Of a stretch of 64,000 nucleotides of DNA, positions 19,771 to 29,302 are shown piece after piece. The translations under genes were made by a program, and so were the position numbers. The stretch's first letter is position 1, and each line of letters opens with the position of its first letter. This DNA is from Stutzerimonas stutzeri (GTDB lineage: Bacteria; Pseudomonadota; Gammaproteobacteria; Pseudomonadales; Pseudomonadaceae), in assembly GCA_002387205.1 (NCBI GenBank), contig DGLA01000016.1, forward strand, positions 1 to 64,000, given 5' to 3'. The notes beneath the pieces were generated by a model. That model saw only the letters and a program-made list of their open reading frames with translations, was not told the DNA's origin and ran no database searches.

Positions 19771-20557
19771 GACGGGAGAAGACCTGGCGGCGGATGTGGT
19801 TGGCGAGCTCATTGAATCGGGGCTCCGTGAGGGTTTCCATGGACCGCGGGCGCGGCAGGTCGACGTCGATGATTTCCTGCACGCGACCGGGGCGCGCCGA
19901 CATCACCAGGATGCGGTCAGCCAGCAGCAGCGCCTCGGGGATCGAGTGGGTGATGAACAGCACGGTCTTGGGCCGCTGCGTCCAGATGCGCAGCAGCTCC
20001 AGGCTCATTTCGTCGCGGGTCAGGGCGTCCAGCGCGGAGAATGGCTCATCCATCAGCAGGATTTCCGGGTCATGCAACAGCGCGCGGGCGATGGCGGCAC
20101 GCTGCTGCATACCGCCGGACAACTCGTCCGGACGCTTGCCGCCGAAATCCTTGAGACCGACCATCTCCAGCAGCTCTTCACCGCGCAGGATTTCCTGCGC
20201 GGTAACGCGACCATATTTATGCCGCATCGGAAAGGTCAGGTTGTCGCGGATGTTCAACCAGGGCAGCAGGGTCGGCTTCTGGAACACGATGCCGATCTCG
20301 TCCCGCGGCCCGGTCACCGGCTTGCCATAGATGCTCACTTCGCCGCGGGTCGGCCGGACCAACCCGGCGAGGATCCGCAGCAGCGTGGACTTGCCGCAGC
20401 CGGAGGGGCCTATCACGGCGATGAACTCATGCCGAGCGATATCGAAGCTGGCGCTGTCGAGTGCGGTCACCTCGCTGCCATCGGAGGAAGTGAACACCTG
20501 GGTGACGCCGTCGAAGACGATGCTCGGCCGGCTGGGTTGTGACAAGGCAGCAGTCAT
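19757..20557 (-). CDS. ABC transporter ATP-binding protein (SsuB/TauB-like)
   Basis: A 266-residue ATPase of the nitrate/sulfonate/bicarbonate class. Walker A is GPSGCGKST, the signature is LSGGMQQRAAIARAL and Walker B is ILLMDEPFSALD, followed by the H-loop VLFITHSIPEAL. All catalytic residues are intact. The ATG at 20557 lies 5 nt after the receptor gene stop, giving a tight operon receptor-ATPase-permease. Confidence 0.95.
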   Translation of the reverse strand: MTAALSQPSRPSIVFDGVTQVFTSSDGSEVTALDSASFDIARHEFIAVIGPSGCGKSTLLRILAGLVRPTRGEVSIYGKPVTGPRDEIGIVFQKPTLLPWLNIRDNLTFPMRHKYGRVTAQEILRGEELLEMVGLKDFGGKRPDELSGGMQQRAAIARALLHDPEILLMDEPFSALDALTRDEMSLELLRIWTQRPKTVLFITHSIPEALLLADRILVMSARPGRVQEIIDVDLPRPRSMETLTEPRFNELANHIRRQVFSRHVGL

Positions 20558-20562
20558 CAGCG

Positions 20563-21540
20563 TTACTCGGCAAAGTTGGCATCGATGGCAGTGGCCGGGT
20601 CCAGGCTGTCCAGATCCAGGCCTTGCGCCTTGGCCACCCACTCCCAGGTCACGGCCAGACGCTTGGCATCGAAGCCCTTGCCTTCAGCCTGGCTGATCTC
20701 GTTCTGCATCAGTGGCACCGAGGCGGCGAACTGCTCTTCGGCCTGCTGTTCGTCCACTTCCGGAACCATCTTCTTCAGGGCGGCGGCTGCGGCAGCAGGA
20801 TCGGCAATGGCATTGGCGTTGGCCTGGAGGTACGCCCTGACGAACCGCTTTGCCAGTTCCGGGTTGCTCTGCACGAAGCGCTGCGAGGCAATCAGCGAGA
20901 GGCCGTACCCTTCGAAACCGTATTCGGACCAGGGCAGGATATCTAACGTCTTGTCGGCTTCGCCCAGCGCACGCCTGAAGCCCGGCGCAACGGGAATCCA
21001 GTTGATGGTGGCGTCCACCTTGCCGGTCGCCAGCATCGGGGCCAGGGCGCCCGGGTCGAGCTTGAGCAGCTTGACGCTGTCGGCAGAGATGCCGTTGCGC
21101 TCGAGCAGCAGCGGCCAGACCACGTTGGAGGCGGAGAAGGTCGGGGTGGCGACGGTCTTGCCGACGATGTCCTTGAAGCTTTCGATGCCCGAGCCTTCGG
21201 TGGTGAAGAAGGCGTCCGGCTGCTTGTTGTAGATCGGTGCGATGGCCACGACAGGCACGTCACCCTGCGCCTTGGCCTGCAGCACCGAGGCCAGGCCAGC
21301 GGAGCCGAAGTCGGCACTGGCGGTGGCCAGTTTGGTGACTACGTCGCTGCCGCCACGGGCGCTGGAGATTTCCACTTCGATGCCTTCGGCGGCAAACAGT
21401 CCCTGCTCGACGCCCAGGTAGATCGCGGCCTTGTCGCCAGCCGGCAGCCAGTCATTGAGCCAGCGAACCTTGTCCGCGGCCAGGGCGGATTGAGTGAACA
21501 GCGCACAGAGGGCGCTGGCGATCAGGGTGTGCTTGAGCAT
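20563..21540 (-). CDS. NMT1/THI5-type ABC substrate-binding protein
   Basis: Periplasmic receptor of 325 residues with a signal peptide (MLKHTLIASALCALFTQSALAA). The mature start DKVRWLNDWLPAGDKAAIYLG and GLFAAEGIEVEIS match the NMT1/THI5-like family, whose members bind pyrimidine precursors, riboflavin, hydroxymethylpyrimidine, sulfonates or nitriles. The two early Trp residues (VRWLNDWLP) resemble the pyrimidine-binding subgroup. First gene of an operon with ATPase, permease and a deaminase. The exact ligand is unknown. Confidence 0.92.
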   Translation of the reverse strand: MLKHTLIASALCALFTQSALAADKVRWLNDWLPAGDKAAIYLGVEQGLFAAEGIEVEISSARGGSDVVTKLATASADFGSAGLASVLQAKAQGDVPVVAIAPIYNKQPDAFFTTEGSGIESFKDIVGKTVATPTFSASNVVWPLLLERNGISADSVKLLKLDPGALAPMLATGKVDATINWIPVAPGFRRALGEADKTLDILPWSEYGFEGYGLSLIASQRFVQSNPELAKRFVRAYLQANANAIADPAAAAAALKKMVPEVDEQQAEEQFAASVPLMQNEISQAEGKGFDAKRLAVTWEWVAKAQGLDLDSLDPATAIDANFAE

Positions 21541-21824
21541 GCTGCGATTCCTTGAGGTTTATTGATACAGGCTCGTATGCAATAAACGCGTCAGAATCGG
21601 AAACGCGCGGTACACAATATTTCTCAAGCTAGGCACAAGCCACTGATGACGGGGCCTGGGCCGCAGCGGCGAGTCATCTTCTCCGTGATCTGGCGATGCG
21701 CAGCGCCTGTCCATGCCGGGTTGGGAGGGAGCGCTTGCACCGTTGCGGAGCGGCGCCGGCAAGGCACCGCTCTATGCAGGCGCACCCTTCGTCGTCGCAT
21801 TCGCCGAGGGTGCGCAGTCAAGGA

Positions 21825-23357
21825 TCAGCGCGCCGAGTCGTGTCCTTTGCTGGGCTTGAGTTCAAAGGCAATGGACCAGTTGTAGAGCGGGTAGGGCTTG
21901 TCCACCAGCGCCTCGATGTCCGCTTCTTCCGGCATGCCTTCATCAGGCAGGTATTCGTAGTTGGCGTCTGCCACGGTCGGGTCGCTGTCATGCAGCTCAC
22001 CGGCACCGCCCACTTCGTGGCTGGCGTAGCGGATCGTGGGGATTCCAGCCAGGTCGCGGCCCGCTACGATGCGCAGCACCGTATCGGCGGCGGCTTCGAT
22101 ATTTTCCACCGGCACCTTGCCCTGCTGGTCGGTCAGGACGAAGCCGTAGTTCTCGATCATCCGCGCGTCATGTCCGATATAGGGTTCGCTGAAGGCCAGG
22201 GGCGGATGCGGCACGTGGAAATCAATCAGGATCTCGCGGCCTTCGACCGTGGCGCGCCGGGGTGAAAGCGGCAGCCAGCCGCGCTGCTCCACCACGACCT
22301 GATGAAAGACCTTGCCAAGCATCTGGCCGAACCAGCGATAGCCGTTGGCCGACAGATGCGTGCCCTTGTCGACGTAGGGATAGACCGGCCCGGCCAGGTA
22401 CCAGCCGGGCTGTTCCTGCGCCAGTTCCCATTGCGCCATGCCGATGTCCAGGCTGCCGTCGACCACCGAGGTCTTGGCGTCGGTCTGGTAGCTGATGAAG
22501 GCCGGCATGCGTTTCTGGCCGATGGCCTTCGCGGTGTCGGCGTTCAGGTCCTCGCGCAGCTGGCGCAGCATCTTCTTGTAGTTGGCCTTGTCATTGATGC
22601 CGCCTTGCACTTCGGCGTAATCGTATTCGCCCTGGAGCCAGAAGAAGGCGCTGAGGCTGTAGCTTCCGCCTTCGGCCTGGGCGGCCTGGCGTGCCTGGTC
22701 CACGGCCTGCAGCACCCGTCGATACTCGTTGGTGCCGCCGACCTTGGCCAGCTGCGCTATGGAGCGTCCGGACGTGGCGGCGTTGCTGGCGACGAGCAGA
22801 TGCGCCGGGTCGGCATCGAGCCCCTTGCTCTGCAGGTAAAGCCGTCGGGCCATGTTCAGCGCGCCGACTTCCACAGATTCGCCTTCTTCCTGCGCCTGTT
22901 TTTCCAGCTTCGCCACGGCGTCAGCGTCGAGCAGCGTCTTTGGGTCGCGCTTGAGCTGCACCACCGCCCGCAGCGGCTTGAACGCGACGCCACCGACCGG
23001 GACAAAGCGATCGCCGCTGAAGGTGGCTGAGCGTGTTGCATCACCGAGCATCAGGTTGTCGTAGCCCGGCTGTTTCGACAGCGCAGGCCAGCCCTCGGCG
23101 GCTGAGGCCAGTGATTGACCAAAGGTGATGACGTGGTTGTACCTGGCATCGAGCTCTGGCGGGTGCGCTTTGGGTTGCTCGATTTGCTGGGTGCTCCAGC
23201 GCTTGTTTGCCGCGTCCCGTGCGGCGATGGCCTGTTCCTCCGCCAACGCAAGGGAAGACGTACCGGCCAGCAGCAGGGCGGCAAGCGCGGCGGCATGTGG
23301 CAACTGGTTTCGACGGAATGGGGCTGGGCGGCTGGGCAGGTTGTTCCGGGCGGGCAT
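21825..23357 (-). CDS. Secreted SGNH/sialate O-acetylesterase-like hydrolase
   Basis: About 510 residues with an N-terminal export signal (AALAALLLAGTSSLALA). The core shows SGNH/SASA-type carbohydrate esterase landmarks: ITFGQSLAS (nucleophile Ser in GQS), SNAATSGRSIAQL, FFWLQGEYDY (the WxQGE block) and KGTHLSANGYRWFG with the catalytic His near the end of the core. The last 150 residues look like a beta-rich accessory domain. The ATG at 23357 has AAGGAACC upstream; the frame continues to 23384. The likely role is deacetylation of a polysaccharide or glycan in the periplasm; the substrate is unknown. Confidence 0.8.
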   Translation of the reverse strand: MPARNNLPSRPAPFRRNQLPHAAALAALLLAGTSSLALAEEQAIAARDAANKRWSTQQIEQPKAHPPELDARYNHVITFGQSLASAAEGWPALSKQPGYDNLMLGDATRSATFSGDRFVPVGGVAFKPLRAVVQLKRDPKTLLDADAVAKLEKQAQEEGESVEVGALNMARRLYLQSKGLDADPAHLLVASNAATSGRSIAQLAKVGGTNEYRRVLQAVDQARQAAQAEGGSYSLSAFFWLQGEYDYAEVQGGINDKANYKKMLRQLREDLNADTAKAIGQKRMPAFISYQTDAKTSVVDGSLDIGMAQWELAQEQPGWYLAGPVYPYVDKGTHLSANGYRWFGQMLGKVFHQVVVEQRGWLPLSPRRATVEGREILIDFHVPHPPLAFSEPYIGHDARMIENYGFVLTDQQGKVPVENIEAAADTVLRIVAGRDLAGIPTIRYASHEVGGAGELHDSDPTVADANYEYLPDEGMPEEADIEALVDKPYPLYNWSIAFELKPSKGHDSAR

Positions 23358-23499
23358 CGATCGGTTCCTTGTGATTGGGCGCAACGGGCGCGATGCATGG
23401 GTCGCCGCAGCTTATGGGCCGCGGGTCAGGCTGCCGTTTCGACGGTCCTGGCTGCGCTTAGTTCTGAGCGGTGGGAAACGGGTGGCAAGCCATGGACGT

Positions 23500-25179
23500 T
23501 CAGGCGTCGACGCGCTCGAGCGCCGTCACCAGTGCCGAGGCGAGTTCTTCCAGCCGGTAGGGCTTGGCCAGTATCGCTACCCCTTCGGCTTCGGCGGGTT
23601 GCCTCACGGCCTCGGCGTAGCCACTGGTGAGCAGAACCGGCACGTCGAATTGCCGCGAACGGATTTCACGCACCAGTTCGAGTCCATTCATGCCGCCGGG
23701 CATCATCACGTCGGAAAAGACGATGTCGACGTCTCGGCCATTGGCCAGCGCACCCAGCGCAGCGGCAGCGCTGGCCGCATGGGTGACCTCGTAACCCAGG
23801 TGCTCCAGCATTTCAGCGACCAGCGCCGCGACCTCATCGTCGTCATCGACCAACAGCACCTTGCCGGCCGAGCGTCTTTCAGGCTCATCGATCTGTGGTT
23901 GGTCCCTGACCGGGTGGGGCATCAGGGTCGAGCGCGGCAGCAGCATCACCACGCTGGTGCCCTTGCCGCATTCGCTATCGATCCACACCGTGCCACCGGA
24001 TTGCCGGGCGAAACCATAGACCTGGGCGAGGCCGAGGCCCGAGCCCTTGCCGATTTCCTTGGTGGTGAAGAATGGATCGAAGACCCGGTCACGAACCTCT
24101 GCCGGAATACCGGTGCCCGAATCGATGACGGCCAGGCGGACGAAGTCGCCCTGGCGGCCCTGGACCTGCTCATCCGGTGCGTTGCACGCCTGCAAGAGGA
24201 TGGAACCACCCTCGGGCATGGCGTCCCGCGCGTTGACCGCCAGGTTGAGAATGACCAGTTCCAGCTCGCCCGGATCCACCTCGACCGGCCAGAGGTCCTG
24301 CGCGAATTCCTCCTTGACGTACAGGTCGCCACGCAGGCTGCGGTCGAGCAGTTCGCGCATCTGGCTGATGCGCTGGGCCAGGTCGACAGCCTCGGGCGCC
24401 AGGGACTGGCGTCGTGAAAACGCCAGCAGTTGCCGGGTCAGCGCCGAGCCGCGCTGGGCGGCCTGGCGCATGCCATCCATCAGCCGCTTGCGTCGCTCCG
24501 GATCGGCACGGCGATCCAGCATGTCGAGGCCGCCGGAGATCACCATCAGCAGGTTGTTGAAGTCGTGCGCGATCCCACCGGTGAGCTGGCCGATGGCTTC
24601 GATCTTCTGCGTCTGGCGCAGGGTTTCCTCGATATGCTCGCGCTCGGTGATCTGCGTACGCAGCTCGCGGTTGGTTCGCTCAAGCTCGCTGGTACGTTCG
24701 ACGACCAGTGCTTCGAGTTGCTGCGACGCCCGTACACGGGCGTCGAGCAGGGTGCGGACTTCGTACTGGCGCAGGCGGCCCCGCACGGCAGCCTGAAGGG
24801 CGCTGGTAAGGGTGATGCTCTGCACCGGCCGTTCCAGCAGCGAGACATTGCGCAGCGCCGACACCATACGCTGGCGCCACGCAACTACCCCGGGCTGCTG
24901 CTGTTTGCTGGTCAGCACTACAAATGGAAAGTCCGACCAGGCCGGCTGACGCTCGACCCAGCTGGATAAAGCCTGCAGGTCATGGCCAAACAGGCCTTCT
25001 TCGGCAATGAATACCGCGTCGGCATCGGTCTCGGCGCGTTGCAGCACCTCGTCGACGCCATGACAGAGGATCGCCGACATACCGTTGCGGTTGAGCAGAT
25101 CGGCAGAGGCTGGCCCGTCCCGGCCAATAGGGGCATAGACGACTACAACAGGGCTGTCTCGCTTAGTGGGCGTCGTCAT
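23500..25179 (-). CDS. Soluble hybrid sensor histidine kinase/response regulator
   Basis: A 559-residue cytoplasmic kinase. Residues 1-125 form a receiver-like fold whose phosphoacceptor position is not Asp (AVFIAEEGLF), so it is probably a pseudo-receiver. A coiled coil (about 140-190) leads to the H-box GGIAHDFNNLL (His205), N-box NLAVNARDAMPEGG, G1 DSGTGIP and G2 GKGSGLGLAQ. A C-terminal receiver with LVDDDDE, SDVMMPGG and AKPY is intact. No membrane segment. The gene start lies 17 nt inside the 3' end of the KaiC-like gene, so the two are translationally coupled and probably act together. Confidence 0.94.
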   Translation of the reverse strand: MTTPTKRDSPVVVVYAPIGRDGPASADLLNRNGMSAILCHGVDEVLQRAETDADAVFIAEEGLFGHDLQALSSWVERQPAWSDFPFVVLTSKQQQPGVVAWRQRMVSALRNVSLLERPVQSITLTSALQAAVRGRLRQYEVRTLLDARVRASQQLEALVVERTSELERTNRELRTQITEREHIEETLRQTQKIEAIGQLTGGIAHDFNNLLMVISGGLDMLDRRADPERRKRLMDGMRQAAQRGSALTRQLLAFSRRQSLAPEAVDLAQRISQMRELLDRSLRGDLYVKEEFAQDLWPVEVDPGELELVILNLAVNARDAMPEGGSILLQACNAPDEQVQGRQGDFVRLAVIDSGTGIPAEVRDRVFDPFFTTKEIGKGSGLGLAQVYGFARQSGGTVWIDSECGKGTSVVMLLPRSTLMPHPVRDQPQIDEPERRSAGKVLLVDDDDEVAALVAEMLEHLGYEVTHAASAAAALGALANGRDVDIVFSDVMMPGGMNGLELVREIRSRQFDVPVLLTSGYAEAVRQPAEAEGVAILAKPYRLEELASALVTALERVDA

Positions 25180-26689
25180 GCTCGTCTGTCAGTAGGTGCG
25201 TTGCATCACCGGTGTATTCCGGTGTGCCCGAGAAAATGCCGCTGAACTGGCTCAATGGTGCCCCGACCTGAATGCCGGCCGGGCTGAGGCGAAACTCGCG
25301 AATGCTGTTTTCGTGCTGGCCGCTTCTTTTTTTGACCACCGACAGCGCGCGGCGAACGACGCCGGCATGCTCAAAATAGCGCAACATGATAACCGCATCA
25401 CTGAGGTAGCTGATATCAATAGGCGTATCCATCGGGCCGACCAGTCCATGCTGGGCCAGGACCATGACGCTGATCACGCCTCTCTGCGCCAGATAGCTGA
25501 GCAGTTCATGCATCTGCAGGATCAGGAAGCGGCCGTCGGGCATGGCGTTCAGGTAGCCGTTGAGACTGTCGAGTATCACCAGCCGCGCCCCGCGGACCTC
25601 GACGCTATGGCGTACCGTCGCGGTGAACTCGCCCGGGGACAGCTCGGCCGGGTCGACCTGCTGCAGGTGCAGCAGCCCGCGCTCGATCCAGGGTTCGATA
25701 TCCAGCCCCAGTGCGCGGCCACGCGCCAGCAGGGTGCCGACATTCTCATCAAAGATGAAGAAGGCGACCTGTTCGCCGCGCTCGCAGGCCGCCACGACGT
25801 AGGACAGCGCCAGCGACGACTTGCCCACGCCTGCTGCACCGATCAGCAAGGCATTGGTGCCGCGCTCGAGTCCGCCGCCCAGCATGCGATCCATGGCGGG
25901 ATTGCCGCTTGAGGTCACCTCACCGACATAGGGCGAGTGGTGTTCGGCGGCGATCAGGCGTGGATAGATCTGCAGCCCGCCCTTGCGAATGGCGAAATCG
26001 TGATAGCCACCGCGAAACTGGATGCCGCGCATCTTGATGACCCGCAAACGCCTGCGCTCGGCGCCGTAATCGATGGCGAGCTGTTCCAGCAGGACCACGC
26101 CATGGGAGATGGAGTGCAGCTGCAAGTCACCCGATTCGGATGTCTGGTCATCCAGCAGGATCACCGTGCATTGACGCGTGGTGAAGAAGTGCTTGATCGC
26201 CAGGACCTGGCGCCGATAGCGCAGCGGGCTCTGGGCCAGCAGCCGCATTTCCGAGAGGCTGTCGAAAATCACGCGGCTCGGATTGGTTTCGACGACGCGG
26301 TCGAATACCTGCTGCGTGGTCTCGCTCAGTTCCATTTCCGCCGGGTGCAGCACGGTCAGCTCGAGCGCCGGATCGAGGCTAGCTTCGGGAGTGACCAGCT
26401 CGAACACGTCGATGCCATCGAGGCTCCAGCCGTGCCGCTTGGCTACCAGTTCAAGTTCGCGCCTGGTTTCCGAGAGGGTGACGTAGAGCACGCGTTCGCC
26501 CTGACGCAGGCCTTCGAGCAGGAACTGAAGAGCAATGGTGGTCTTGCCAGACCCCGGGCTGCCTTCGTAGAGGTACATCCGGTTGGGGTCCAGGCCGCCG
26601 CCGAGGATGTTGTCCAGTCCTTCGCTGCCAGTGGAAATGCGTGGGGATTCATCGTCCGGGTTGCAGGAAGGATCAATGGAATCGGTCAT
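25163..26689 (-). CDS. KaiC-like double-domain RecA-type ATPase
   Basis: A 508-residue tandem KaiC-domain protein. The first Walker A is GSPGSGKTT (about 43-51), with Walker B VIFDSLSEMR (about 140-149); the second Walker A is GAAGVGKSS (about 284-292), with LVILDSLNGY. TLSETRRELE follows strand 2 in domain I where KaiC has its catalytic Glu pair; domain II has DENVGTLLAR there. A perfect AGGAG lies before the ATG at 26689. No kaiA or kaiB is nearby, so this is not a clock operon; related pairs with a hybrid kinase are known as signalling modules in proteobacteria. The output is unknown. Confidence 0.93.
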   Translation of the reverse strand: MTDSIDPSCNPDDESPRISTGSEGLDNILGGGLDPNRMYLYEGSPGSGKTTIALQFLLEGLRQGERVLYVTLSETRRELELVAKRHGWSLDGIDVFELVTPEASLDPALELTVLHPAEMELSETTQQVFDRVVETNPSRVIFDSLSEMRLLAQSPLRYRRQVLAIKHFFTTRQCTVILLDDQTSESGDLQLHSISHGVVLLEQLAIDYGAERRRLRVIKMRGIQFRGGYHDFAIRKGGLQIYPRLIAAEHHSPYVGEVTSSGNPAMDRMLGGGLERGTNALLIGAAGVGKSSLALSYVVAACERGEQVAFFIFDENVGTLLARGRALGLDIEPWIERGLLHLQQVDPAELSPGEFTATVRHSVEVRGARLVILDSLNGYLNAMPDGRFLILQMHELLSYLAQRGVISVMVLAQHGLVGPMDTPIDISYLSDAVIMLRYFEHAGVVRRALSVVKKRSGQHENSIREFRLSPAGIQVGAPLSQFSGIFSGTPEYTGDATHLLTDEHDDAH

Positions 26690-27121
26690 TCCGTACTCCT
26701 TGTGCAGCTGGTCGCGCCGCGTTTGTTGTCCCGTCTGCCGCGGCGTTTGCATGGGGCCGTGGCAGTTCGGAACACGCCCTTATGTGCCGGTGAGACGGAT
26801 AGGGCAAAAAGCCTCTCGGATGGTCGTCGGGAATATGCCGAGCGAGCCGGCGCATGCATTTGCAGGCTGATATCGAGAGGCGCAGTCAACGAATCCGACC
26901 CGCCATTTACCTTGCCGTTCCGAATGATCAGGTCCGAGGAGGCACGCCCGTACGGCTCGGGTCGGAGTTGACTCCCCCCGCAAGGGCTCGTCTTCTGGCG
27001 CTTCGCTTGTCAACTCGAAGACGGATACCCCGGCCGTTGTGCAACAGGCTGCAACCATTGGCTCTTGGATCGACCGCCATGCTCCTCCATGATCGGCCTT
27101 TGGCTGCTCCGGATCCCCTGC
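26690..27121. other. Divergent intergenic region, no gene recognised
   Basis: About 430 bp separate the KaiC-like gene from the ABC1 kinase gene and must carry both promoters. I see no RNA gene, strong hairpin or repeat. The ABC1 reading frame is open back to 27065 but without family similarity. Confidence 0.5.
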
Positions 27122-28429
27122 ATGTCTCGATTTTCAGGTCCATCGGCTTCAGCGCTTGGGCGCTTTCTGCGCCTGGGCGGCACAGGCGCGCGCGTCGCCG
27201 GCAACCTGCTGGTGCAACGCATCACGCCCGGCAAGGCACGCGTCGACTGGGAACCGGTCGGTGAGCTGCTGGGTGACACCCTGGGGCAGATGAAAGGCCC
27301 GGTGCTCAAGCTCGGCCAGCAGGCTTCGCAGTGGCAGGACGTCCTACCCCCGCCGATCAGCGCGGCATTGGCGCGGCTGCAGAACCAGGTGCCGTCGCTG
27401 CCGTTTAGCTCGCTGGAAGCGCACCTGCAACGACGCTACGACGGCCAGCTGTATGAACTGTTCGACACCATCGAGCCGGTTCCGGCCGCCGCGGCCTCGC
27501 TGGGTCAGGTGCACCGCGCCCGTGACCGGCAGGGAAGGGTGCTGATGATGAAGGTGCAGTATCCGGGCATCCACGCCATCTGCGATGCGGACATGCGGCA
27601 GTTGCGGCGACTGATGCCGCTGGGCCGGCTGTTCGGCACGCCGTCCGCTCGGCTCGAAGCCGTCTATCGAGAGCTGCAACGAGCCATCGACCAGGAGCTT
27701 GATTACGACGCCGAGCGGCAGAATGTCGAGCGTTTCGCCCAGCACTTTGAGAATTGGCCCGATGTGCACGTCCCCTTCGCCATGCCTGAGCTGTGCCGGC
27801 AGGGGGTGCTGGTGATGGAGGAAGTCGCGGGCCGATCCATGAACGAAGTCGATCAGGCGCCCATGGAGGTCCGCCAACGCCTGGCGCAAACCCTGTGTGC
27901 ATGGCTGGCCGAGCAGGCGTTCGGCATGGGGCTGCTGCACGCCGATCCGCATCCGGGCAACCTCGCCTGGACCGAGACGGGCGAGCTGGTGGTCTACGAT
28001 TTCGGCAGCGTCGTGCCTCTGCCGCCCCGGTTGCTGAGTGCCTACGTGCAAATGTTCGAGGCCCTGCGCGGACCTTCCAGCGAGGCCCTGGAGCCTGCGT
28101 TCCAGGCGCTGGGGGGACGCCAGCCCGGCAGCGCGCCACCGCATGGCCTGTACCGTCGCATTCACCAGCTGCTGCATCCTCTGTTGCAGCCAGGCGCGCA
28201 GTGGGACTTCCGTGGCGCATCGCTGCACCAGCAACTGGTCGAACTCTTTCCTCTGGTCATGTCGGCGCTCGGCAGCCTGCAGCCGGCGTCCGGTACGCTG
28301 CTGGTCAATCGCACCCTGGAGGGACATTACTGGAACCTGTACCGGCTCGGTGCCTGCCTGCCGATCGCCGACCTGCTGGCTGCCCATATAGAGCGCTGGC
28401 TCGACGATGCGCAGCAGACCCGACCCTGA
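27122..28429 (+). CDS. ABC1/UbiB-family atypical kinase
   Basis: A 435-residue ABC1 (ADCK/AarF) family protein. Family motifs in order: the KxGQ motif in VLKLGQQASQWQD, the alanine-rich loop PAAAASLGQVHRA, the ATP-binding Lys in MMKVQYPG, the catalytic loop LHADPHPGNLAW and the metal-binding DFGS. Relatives support ubiquinone biosynthesis or lipid homeostasis, but this is a second-type ABC1 protein outside a ubi operon, so that role is only possible. The start MSRFSGPS at 27122 is chosen by family length; its ribosome site is weak. Confidence 0.92.
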   Translation: MSRFSGPSASALGRFLRLGGTGARVAGNLLVQRITPGKARVDWEPVGELLGDTLGQMKGPVLKLGQQASQWQDVLPPPISAALARLQNQVPSLPFSSLEAHLQRRYDGQLYELFDTIEPVPAAAASLGQVHRARDRQGRVLMMKVQYPGIHAICDADMRQLRRLMPLGRLFGTPSARLEAVYRELQRAIDQELDYDAERQNVERFAQHFENWPDVHVPFAMPELCRQGVLVMEEVAGRSMNEVDQAPMEVRQRLAQTLCAWLAEQAFGMGLLHADPHPGNLAWTETGELVVYDFGSVVPLPPRLLSAYVQMFEALRGPSSEALEPAFQALGGRQPGSAPPHGLYRRIHQLLHPLLQPGAQWDFRGASLHQQLVELFPLVMSALGSLQPASGTLLVNRTLEGHYWNLYRLGACLPIADLLAAHIERWLDDAQQTRP

Positions 28430-28468
28430 TCATTCAGCGCGGGCAACCGCGACAAGAGGCAAAGCACC

Positions 28469-29170
28469 ATGCAGATGAATTCGTTCCCCGAGGGTTATCG
28501 CGCGCTGGTCATCGGTGCCTCCGGCGGCATCGGCGCAGCGCTGGTCGAGGCCTTGCGCGATGACAGACGCTGCGCCCGGGTGGTCGAGCTGGGTCGTTCC
28601 ACGGTGCCGGCGCTCGATCTGCTTGAAGCGGCCAGCATCGAGCAGGCTGCAGCAGAGGTAGCCGGGCAGGGGCCGTTTCACCTGATCATCAACGCAACCG
28701 GTGTGCTCCACGGCAGCGATTTCATGCCTGAAAAGCGCCTTGCCGACCTCAATCAAGAGCAGCTGCTGCAGACCTTCCAGATCAACACGATCGGCCCCGC
28801 ACTGCTGCTGCGCCACTTCTGCCCGCTGCTCGACCGCCAGCGCGGCGTGCTGGCGATGCTCTCAGCCAAGGTCGGCAGCATCGGCGACAACCGCCTCGGC
28901 GGCTGGTACAGCTACCGCGCCTCCAAGGCTGCGCTGAACATGCTGATCAAGACCGCCTCCATCGAAGTGCGCCGCAGCCAGCCAAACGCCGTGCTGCTGG
29001 CGTTGCACCCCGGCACAGTGAATTCGCGTCTGTCGCAACCGTTCCGCGGCGCCGAAATAGGCCGCCCGCCGAGCGATGCGACGCAGGACCTGCTGCAGGT
29101 AATCGACGGCTTAGGGCCGGAGGCCAGCGGTGGGTTTTATTCATATAGCGGACAGGTGCTGCCCTGGTAG
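28469..29170 (+). CDS. Short-chain dehydrogenase, CsgA/C-factor-like
   Basis: A 233-residue SDR with cofactor motif VIGASGGIGAALVEAL, INATG in place of NNAG, catalytic Ser in LSAKVGSIGDN and YRASK (Tyr-Lys). This subgroup resembles the cell-cell signalling C-factor/YciK-type SDRs. It follows the ABC1 kinase by 39 bp on the same strand and is probably co-transcribed. AAGAGG lies upstream of the ATG. Substrate unknown. Confidence 0.9.
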   Translation: MQMNSFPEGYRALVIGASGGIGAALVEALRDDRRCARVVELGRSTVPALDLLEAASIEQAAAEVAGQGPFHLIINATGVLHGSDFMPEKRLADLNQEQLLQTFQINTIGPALLLRHFCPLLDRQRGVLAMLSAKVGSIGDNRLGGWYSYRASKAALNMLIKTASIEVRRSQPNAVLLALHPGTVNSRLSQPFRGAEIGRPPSDATQDLLQVIDGLGPEASGGFYSYSGQVLPW

Positions 29171-29302
29171 GCGAGATAGAAACGGGTCTGCGCGCCGGTT
29201 TTCACTGATGCGTAGGCATGTATCGGCTTGGGTTGGTGGTGGATGGGCAGCTAAAGCCAGTTTCGGACTGTCGTCCCTCGGCAGCTTCTGGTCGGTCCGC
29301 TA

